From Ignelater luminosus (Eukaryota > Arthropoda > Insecta > Coleoptera > Elateridae), in the NCBI GenBank assembly GCA_011009095.1, contig VTPC01090432.1, positions 62,001-126,000 of the forward strand: a stretch of 64,000 nt of DNA, in the 5' to 3' direction. Below are positions 57,664 to 64,000 of this stretch, one piece after another (within the stretch, counting starts at the first letter, position 1; every line of letters starts with the position of its first letter). The notes under the pieces were generated by a model. It worked only from the letters and a program-made list of their open reading frames with translations, was not told the origin of the DNA and made no database searches. A program made the translations under genes and the position numbers.

Positions 57664-58130
57664 CTGTGTCATTCGCGTCAATTCCCTTGATTTTTAACAG
57701 TTTCATTAGTTTCTTATGGCGTACCTTATCAAAAGCCTTACACTTCTTTATTCATGTCTAGGCAGCGCCTCTCTCGTACCAACACTTTTCCTGAACCCAA
57801 ACCGTGTTTCACCGACATCCTCGTCAAGTTTCCATATACTCTCCTATGAATTATTTTGAGAAATAATTTTAATGTGTGGCTCATTAAGCTAATAGTTGTG
57901 TGGTCTACACATTTTTTAGTTTTTTTGGGTATCATGACAAATGTCGATGTTAACCATTCTGCTGGCATAAGTCCTGTTGCGTAAATGGTGTTGAATAGTT
58001 TGTTAAATACTTCAACATTCTTATCCTGAATTAATTTCAGCAATTTGCCAGGACTTTCGTTTGGTCCTGTAGCTCTTCCATTTCTTATGTTTCTCAAGGC
58101 GTGTTCGATTTCTTCGTTAGTTATTTCTGA
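57664..58130 (-). pseudogene. RTE-like RT, N-terminal part
   Basis: Reads NIRNGRATGPNESPGKLLKL, NTIYATGLMPAEWLTSTFVM, IPKKTKKCVDHTTISLMS and, in another frame further on, CKAFDKVRHKKLMKLLKIKG (about 57740-57675), which includes the first catalytic Asp region. Frameshift near 57850. It stops abruptly at the mariner-like sequence. Confidence 0.75.
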
Positions 58131-58300
58131 TCCACAATTTACATTTACTGGTGTATTCTCCCTCTGTCGTTCGTCCGCAAAGAGTTGTCGAATGTATTCC
58201 CTCTATGTATTCAGTTTTAGAAATGAATCATTCTCTGGCAATAACTTTGTTATATGTCAGGATATTTCGCTATCAACTTGTTGTATTATTTAACAATCAT

Positions 58301-59069
58301 TAGTTTAAAATGTTCAAACAACCAACATCATAATTTTGAGTTTACAATGGAAAACATTTCTTATCATCTACCCTACTAAGTTAACTTCGTTCCACACATT
58401 AAGTTATATTTCCTCTTCTTCCTTATATGATATCCGCACCCGGCATTAATTGGTTTTACCGCACTCTTTTTTATGGTTTTATAATTTTTTTTCGGAATCA
58501 AAATAGTGAAGAGCACCGATCACATACAAATTTTTGCCCATGCCTGTTGGATATTTACTTGGATATAAGAAGGCTAAGGTTCTTTATCAGTGGTATTTAG
58601 TCTTTTCGGTTTTTTTTGTTATAAATATTAAGTTGAGAGCCAAAATCATTGCCCATGCGAAACAAGCTTTGTTATCGCTTTCGACATTTACTTTCCTTGA
58701 TTTACTTCTGGCGGCAAAACCACGTAAGTCTATCCTGGTATAGGCTGGTACAGGTTAATGTTTATCTGATTGCCTTCAATGATAGGCCGCTTCCGCGTTT
58801 CTGGAGGTTCTGTAGTTGAACGATTAAATCGTCCTGCAGGTGTAATGTGTAATGTAAAAAACTTGTTTTTTATATTTTTGGTGGAATATTTTAGGTACCT
58901 TTCGGCATCCACTTTTTTATAACACGAGTATTGCCACCAAAGCATCAAGTTTTTCCTGGCTATTGTCAGCAAAGTCAAGGTCCTCCAAGTGCTTGTTCGC
59001 TTTCAAATTATACGTAAGCTCTCAGAAAAAACGTGCACATACGGGATTTCCAGTCAAGGACAAGACTAG
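58301..59069. other. Non-coding DNA
   Basis: No supportable gene; short frames are low-complexity. Confidence 0.5.
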
Positions 59070-59860
59070 CAGGCTGTTGACAAGTCAAGCAAAGCAAATC
59101 CGTCGATTGTTTGAACACAATAATATCTGATTCTCCAGTGACCAATTTTAAACATTGTTGCCAGGTCGCGAGAATTCAAAGAATTACTTCGATGGCACCC
59201 ATTATTAATGCAATTGAGACAGCCGTTTGTAGCATGAAGATGAATAAATCACCATGAATCGACCGAATAACAGACGAGATGCTTACGTCAGACTCCATAT
59301 TGTCAGCGCAAGCACTACACTCTATCTTATCAAGGATTTGAAAAGATGAGCTGTTTCCAAAAGACTGGTTTCCAGGTATACTTGTAAAAATCCCCAAGAA
59401 AGATGACTTAAGTCTGTATAACAACTGGCGGATATCATGCTACTTTGTCTTCCCGTGAAGATGCTCTGCAAGGTACTCCTTAGCCGCATTGAATAGAAAG
59501 TCGACCAAGAAAACGAATTTCAGCAAAGTTTGCATCTGATTTGCGTGGACTTCTAGAAATCCTTCAACACGTTAAAACACAACATATGATGGAAAGGAAA
59601 GGGATACCAAGAAAATTGCTAAACTTAGTCAAAGCACAATATAGCAACTTTAAGTGTCGTGTCCTGCACAACTGCAGTTTGTCAGAGCCGATTTCATGCA
59701 ATAACGGGATTAGGCAAGAGGGTATTCTTTCTCCGTTGGTGTTCCCGATAGTGCTAGATGAAGTTCTTACGATTACTCTACAGGACAAGAAAATGGAAAT
59801 CCAATGGTCATTACGGTCACAAGTAAATAGCAAGTCGTTAGTAAAGTGTTGAACGCAGGT
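59070..59860 (+). pseudogene. RTE-like RT fragment, truncated at both ends
   Basis: Reads in pieces: RLLTSQAKQIRRLFEHNN (about 59090), APIINAIETAVCSMKMNKSP (about 59195-59255), ILSAQALHSILSRI, DELFPKDWFPGILVKIPKKD (about 59345-59405), then an open frame at 59541-59852 with RKGIPRKLLNLVKAQYSNF and NGIRQEGILSPLVFPIVLDE. The block with the first catalytic Asp is missing between 59520 and 59580 and the YADD part is beyond the truncation at about 59855. A different RTE-like family from the copies at 10.7, 50 and 56 kb. Confidence 0.7.
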
Positions 59861-61515
59861 TCATGCCTTACTCTGCCTATTTGCAGTTTGCCTGCAAATG
59901 AGTTATGATCTGTAAAGGGGTATAAAGTATTAAGTAACAACATTTCAGTCGCCCTTGGAATTGTCACCCTTGCGTTCCTGATACTGAGCTGACCCGAACA
60001 TCGTTGTTCTTGTACGGACCTCGTTTTTGAGTGTTTACTGCCACAGGTTTTTCACGCACTTTTAAACGCCATGACAATTCTAGTGATAGAGAAAGAGAAG
60101 GATATAATTTCTTTATAATGTAAATTCTGGAGTTACACTCAAGTGCAACAGTATTTAGTAATTACAGTTTAGCTTCGACTATAAAGTAGTGATGTGATAT
60201 TACGATTGGAGTCCTTAAACTTGTCTAAATCACACAGACTTTGGTCTTGCGTAAAACGTTTGACCCGATTATACATAGAATTGGACAGAATTATTATTGA
60301 AACTTCGTTGTTTCCGATGTTGAACTGCCAATTGATATGTGTTTTGACATTCAAGCGGCATTCTTTCAAATTTTAACCGAATTTCAAATTATTAAAATTC
60401 TTTTTCTTAAAAGCTGATTGGTTTTCTTACTAATCCTTGGGTGCTGATTTTTGAAGATTAAATCTCTTATAGTAATTGAAAGCAAAATATAAATAACCTT
60501 CTGAATATCAATTGCCTGATGGATAGGACGAGTTAAACCTATAAAGTAGCTGTGTTTCTGTTAATGTAACTAGCTAATAAATCACCCTCAGAAAGAACTT
60601 TGAGTGAAAGATGTGATTTCGATCTTTCTACACGATAAGGCAACAAAATTTACAAAATTTACTATACTGTTTGTTTCTTAATAAGTTCTCCCAAACTTAC
60701 ACTGAATGTCACTATGTTGTATGTTCTTCAAAACCACGCCTTAAAAAATGATTGCGTAATATACGGTGTCCAAATTCCAAAAAAGAAAACAACTTACGCT
60801 ACAAGTCTCTAATTTAAATCGGACTTTAAAAAACTCTGTTAGCAAGCTTATGACGTATCTGTTCTTAGTGTATACTACTAACCCGCAAATGTTTACGGCA
60901 TGCAGGTGTAAGACTGATACAATTACTTGAATATTCTCCATGTATTTAAACATCATAGACAGAAAAATTATGTTATAATGCACCTCCAGTTAGTCAGCAA
61001 TCTGAAATGCAAATTGCTACACAGTCAGAACCTAAATTTACGACTAAGCGATAACTCGTGATTTTCTAATAGTTTCCAAATTTGTATCTGATTTTAAGCC
61101 TGTTAAGCAAAACTCCCTTTGGATTGTTTATGAATCGCTTATAAAACTGTACAATTACTATGGAAATAACAATAGTTTGAGTGAAGTAATTCAAAACTTT
61201 CAGGCTAAACCAAAATGCTTCTTAAATCGTTAAAAGACCAATTTCGAACAACCTAGAGCTTTTCAATTTACCAGAAACTCTCACATTTTTCTTTTTCTGC
61301 AGACTTGAAATATCTAGCAGAACTAACAAATCTGTGGTAGATGACAAGAACCCCTATGTAATCATACAATGGGCAGTAGCTAAAAAATTCTTCATAAGAA
61401 ATACCACAGTTAAGACTAAACATGTCAATGATTTCGAGTATAGTATTTGCACTTTATAAGTTCTACCGGCTTTTGACTTAAAAACATTAACAAATTTTAA
61501 CATCAGAAGGTAATC

Positions 61516-61749
61516 TTGCACCCCTTGTTTTTCTTGAAGCCTACGAATAAACTGTTACAAGACACCATTGAATTGCAAATGTTTAAATACTTTTTAGATA
61601 GTGCCTTTAGCAACATGGAGACATGTAGCAGTAGATTGACTTCGAAGTTTTTTGCTGCCCTCAGATGCCATGCCGGTTCGAATACAACAAAATTGCTTTT
61701 TGCTCTCAATGATTTGCTAAATGAAATGAATGTTGGTTTGTCTTTCTAA
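61516..61749 (+). CDS. Unrecognised open frame, possible transposase-type scrap
   Basis: 77 codons, mid-frame start, helical composition (LQDTIELQMFKYFLDSAFSN; ALNDLLNEMNVGLSF) ending in TAA. A further 47 open codons lie at 61304-61460 (NPYVIIQWAVAKKFFIRNTT). The spacing and tone are like DNA-transposon proteins, but no family motif is clear. Confidence 0.2.
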   Translation: MHPLFFLKPTNKLLQDTIELQMFKYFLDSAFSNMETCSSRLTSKFFAALRCHAGSNTTKLLFALNDLLNEMNVGLSF

Positions 61750-62341
61750 ACTTTTCAACTAAATCCCAATAAAATCCGCAAAAAGAGAAAAGAAATTTAT
61801 GATCAGACTTTTAACATATTAGGTTCTAAAGGCTCACCACGTGATACTTTTCACATGATTTATCATGAACGGGTACATGCATACTTTTGACGTGTAAGAG
61901 GCAGTCACATTTGAACCACTTCTTTGGCTTTCAGAATAAAATATTAATGTCTTCTATTTTATTAAAATCATCGATGACGAATATGACGTCATCGATGTCT
62001 GGCGAACGATTTCATTGAAGTTATTTTAATTGTGATTTGTTTTAATTAATACATTAAATTGCACCAATTGCTATCTTCCTTAGAACTCTATCTTGGTACT
62101 GAGTTTGTAGAACTTTTGTATGGACACCCTGTTTGCACGATGGGACCACGACGGAACAACGCTCGTATACATAATCCATACATCTTCAGGCAATAATATC
62201 AATTATATAGTATGGCGTAACAATATAGGGACATTGACTCACGAGGGAAAGAAACAAGAGAACCCTGGAAGTTCTTTATGGTACAGCTACCAGAGCTATA
62301 AGTGGAGCGTGTAAGTTCTATTCTTATTTGAAGAACTGGCG

Positions 62342-62554
62342 TTGCAACAAATCCAAGGGAGGGCCTTCTTAGTAAAGCAGCCAGAAGAGCCTGTTGAAAG
62401 AAACTTAGCGCCCAGCCATGACAAGCAGAACATGAAGACGGAGACTTCAATAGTCTTCTATCTATGCCAAGTTGGGAAAAGAGAATATTCTAGATCATCC
62501 ATAACTGACCCACCAGTGAAACTCGGAACTCTTGCGGTTCAAAACCCTAGTTGA
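62342..62554 (+). CDS. Unrecognised open frame, possible Gag-like or repeat remnant
   Basis: 70 codons with charged, Gln-rich start and KVGKREYS-like basic patch (LCQVGKREYSRSSITDPPVK). After a one-frame shift, another open stretch (62556-62687) reads DFKPGIKVPSRSLLNTNPAE and a Lys-rich end. Coding-like composition over about 350 bp suggests a decayed retroelement or gene fragment, but no family is recognised. Confidence 0.2.
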   Translation: MQQIQGRAFLVKQPEEPVERNLAPSHDKQNMKTETSIVFYLCQVGKREYSRSSITDPPVKLGTLAVQNPS

Positions 62555-63112
62555 CTTCAAACCGGGCATAAAAGTTCCCAGTAGGAGCCTACTAAACACC
62601 AATCCAGCCGAAGTAGATAGAGAAAAAGACAAGAAAAAGCAAGTGTTTGATGAAAGTGGCAGTGCGTTAGTGAACAACAAATTCTGAAAAGTGAAGCCAT
62701 CAGCGTAAGAAATGACAGAGATAGAACTCTAACAAGTAATGAACTAACTCCAAAATAGGACCAATTATCAGTAATTAGGACACTTTAAATAGGTTAGGTA
62801 GCAACGTAAGTTTGGTGAGTAGCTGGCTAGTTAGTAAGTCAGAATGTAAAAGTACAAGAACAAATGTAGAGAAAAAAACAAAGGACATTGCGGATAAATG
62901 TAGGATAGGTGGGATCACGGAACAAAAGCCCACACTCATTTAAAATCACTCGTCTTTACTTCCTGGCATCCCTTTTTAGGTTGGTAAGCTCTTTTCATGA
63001 TTATCAGCTGGTGGACCAACAGTTTTCAGTTAGACATGTTTGTTGATGTAAACAAATGAGGTGAGTGGAATTTCGGAAGTTTTCATTTAATTTTTTGAAA
63101 ATTTTTATCATA

Positions 63113-64000
63113 ACAGATGGGCTCAAAAGTCCCAGGCCTAACAAAGAAAACACGGTTTTTTTTGTTCAAAATTAGCTTTATTCATCAACGTAATTTCCAT
63201 CAAGAACAACGCAATCATTCCAGCGCCGCTCTAACATTTCAATACCACTTTTGTAGAACGATTTATCTTTTGCCTCAAAATAGGACTCAGTTTCAGCGAT
63301 AACCTCTTTATTCGAGCGAAATTTCTTACCGGCAAGTATTTTTTTTAGGTCTGCGAACAGCCAGTAGTCGCTGGGAGCCAAATCTGGCGAATACGGTGGA
63401 TGTGGGAGCAATTCGAAGTTCAATTCATGTAGTTTAGCCATTGTTTTAATTGACTTGTGACACGGTGCGTTGTCTTGATGAAACAAAATTCTTTTCTTTG
63501 CCATATGCGGTCGTTTTTTTGCAATTTCGGCCTTCAAACGCTTCAATAACGCTATATAATATTCACTGTTGATGGTATTTCCCTTCTCAAGATAGTCGAT
63601 GAATATTACACCACGCACATCCCAAAATACCGAGGCCATAACCTTTCCAACCGATTGTTGTGCTTTCTGTCGCTTTGGACGAGGTTTACCAGTTGCTGTT
63701 CACTCAGATGACGATCGTTTTGATTCCGGAGTGAAGTGATGGATCCATGTTTCATCCATTGTCACATATCGACGCAAAAATTCCGGTTTGTTACGTTTAA
63801 ACATGGCCAAACACTGCTCAGAAACGTCAACACGTTCTTGTTTTTGGTGAACAGTGAGCAAACGCGGCACCCACTTTGAACAGAGCTTTCTCATAGTCAA
63901 ATGCTCATGCAATATAAAGCCAACACGTTCTTTTGATATCTTTACAATGTCAGCTAACTTACGGAACTTCACTTTTCGATCATTCAAAACGATTTTGTGG
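63113..64000 (-). mobile_element. mariner transposon, 5' part beyond window
   Basis: The left border ACAGATGGGCTCAAAAGTCC next to TA (63111-63112) is the 3' end of a mariner whose transposase is read from the right edge on the minus strand. The other TIR lies outside the window. Confidence 0.75.
63178..64000 (-). pseudogene. mariner (DD34D) transposase with one premature stop, N-terminus cut
   Basis: The enzyme cuts and pastes at TA sites. From the right edge: helix-turn-helix region (LADIVKISKERVGFILHEHL), first Asp in VTMDETWIHHFTPESKR (about 63765-63715), second in ILFHQDNAPCHKS (about 63490-63450) and third in HPPYSPDLAPSDYWLF (about 63400-63355), with the YSPDLAPSDY box typical of mariner. 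The frame is uninterrupted except for TGA at 63700-63702, where Trp is usual (SE-W-TATGK). It ends with a stop at 63178. About 60-80 N-terminal residues are missing off the window. Confidence 0.85.

Larger units (their letters stand above)
55980..58300 (-). mobile_element. RTE-like non-LTR retrotransposon interrupted by a mariner-like insertion
   Basis: Minus strand: RT N-terminal part at about 58130-57664, interruption 56880-57663, then the YADD-bearing part (56863-56591) and the C-terminal part (56470-56009). About 50 residues of RT, including the expected Gly-Val-Arg-Gln-Gly block, are missing at the insertion. The 5' part of the element (endonuclease) was not found. Confidence 0.75.
59861..63112. 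other. Mostly non-coding DNA with two stretches of possible coding remnants
   Basis: AT-rich. Stretches 61303-61749 and 62305-62690 keep frames open longer than expected but show no recognised domain; they are listed separately. No RNA genes or element ends recognised. Confidence 0.4.

Noticed and set aside
1-64000. CRISPR arrays, operons, bacterial promoters or ribosome binding sites
   Set aside because: Sequence is clearly eukaryotic with introns and insect transposons; no spaced repeat array was seen.
1-64000. tRNA, rRNA or snRNA genes
   Set aside because: No cloverleaf with internal A/B boxes or rRNA stretch was recognised by eye; a covariance-model scan would be decisive.

Overview
This 64 kb window is AT-rich, intron-dominated eukaryotic DNA, almost certainly from an insect with a large, transposon-filled genome. 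A beetle would fit the mix of elements, but the species cannot be fixed from the sequence. Evidence for an arthropod is the 17.6/297-type errantivirus-like element with an env region, the jockey, R2-clade and RTE-like non-LTR elements, and the mariner, Tc1, hAT, Transib and Ginger/KRBA2-like DNA transposons. The only convincing host gene is one coding exon (3941-4535, +) of a two-pore-domain potassium channel. It ends at a splice donor inside the first selectivity filter. No downstream exon was recognised, so most of the window is probably intron or gene-poor DNA.

Layout. 1-1432: internally deleted jockey-like element (-). 3829-4535: K2P exon. 7114-7866 and 41509-42503: two copies of a palindromic element whose loop still encodes the end of a mariner-type transposase. 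8347-9870: decayed DUF7869-like gene (-). 10680-13077: RTE-like element (+) carrying two nested insertions. 14290-17716: R2-clade element (-), with a second R2-clade scrap at 23600-23985. 17809-19869: Transib element with RAG1-related transposase remnant and terminal inverted repeats (TIRs). 24518-31805: errantivirus-like LTR element with 231-bp LTRs and a CGCT target duplication. 36307-38854: Ginger/KRBA2-like DNA transposon with a three-exon, nearly intact DD35E integrase-like transposase. 43678-45846: hAT remnant with a Tc1-like element inside it. 49990-53060, 55980-58300 and 59070-59860: further RTE-like copies, the middle one interrupted by a mariner-like element. 63113-64000: mariner cut by the window end.

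The genes do not form an operon or pathway; the window is a stack of mobile elements of different ages. The most interesting items are: the Ginger/KRBA2-like element, whose TIR encodes the cysteine-rich end of its own transposase so that the opposite TIR carries an orphan copy; the Transib remnant, which keeps RAG1-type zinc ligands and catalytic Glu with a CACTATGG terminus; and the long palindromic elements that could give hairpin RNA. Family assignments come from motif recognition only; no database search was possible. Stretches not listed showed no gene.
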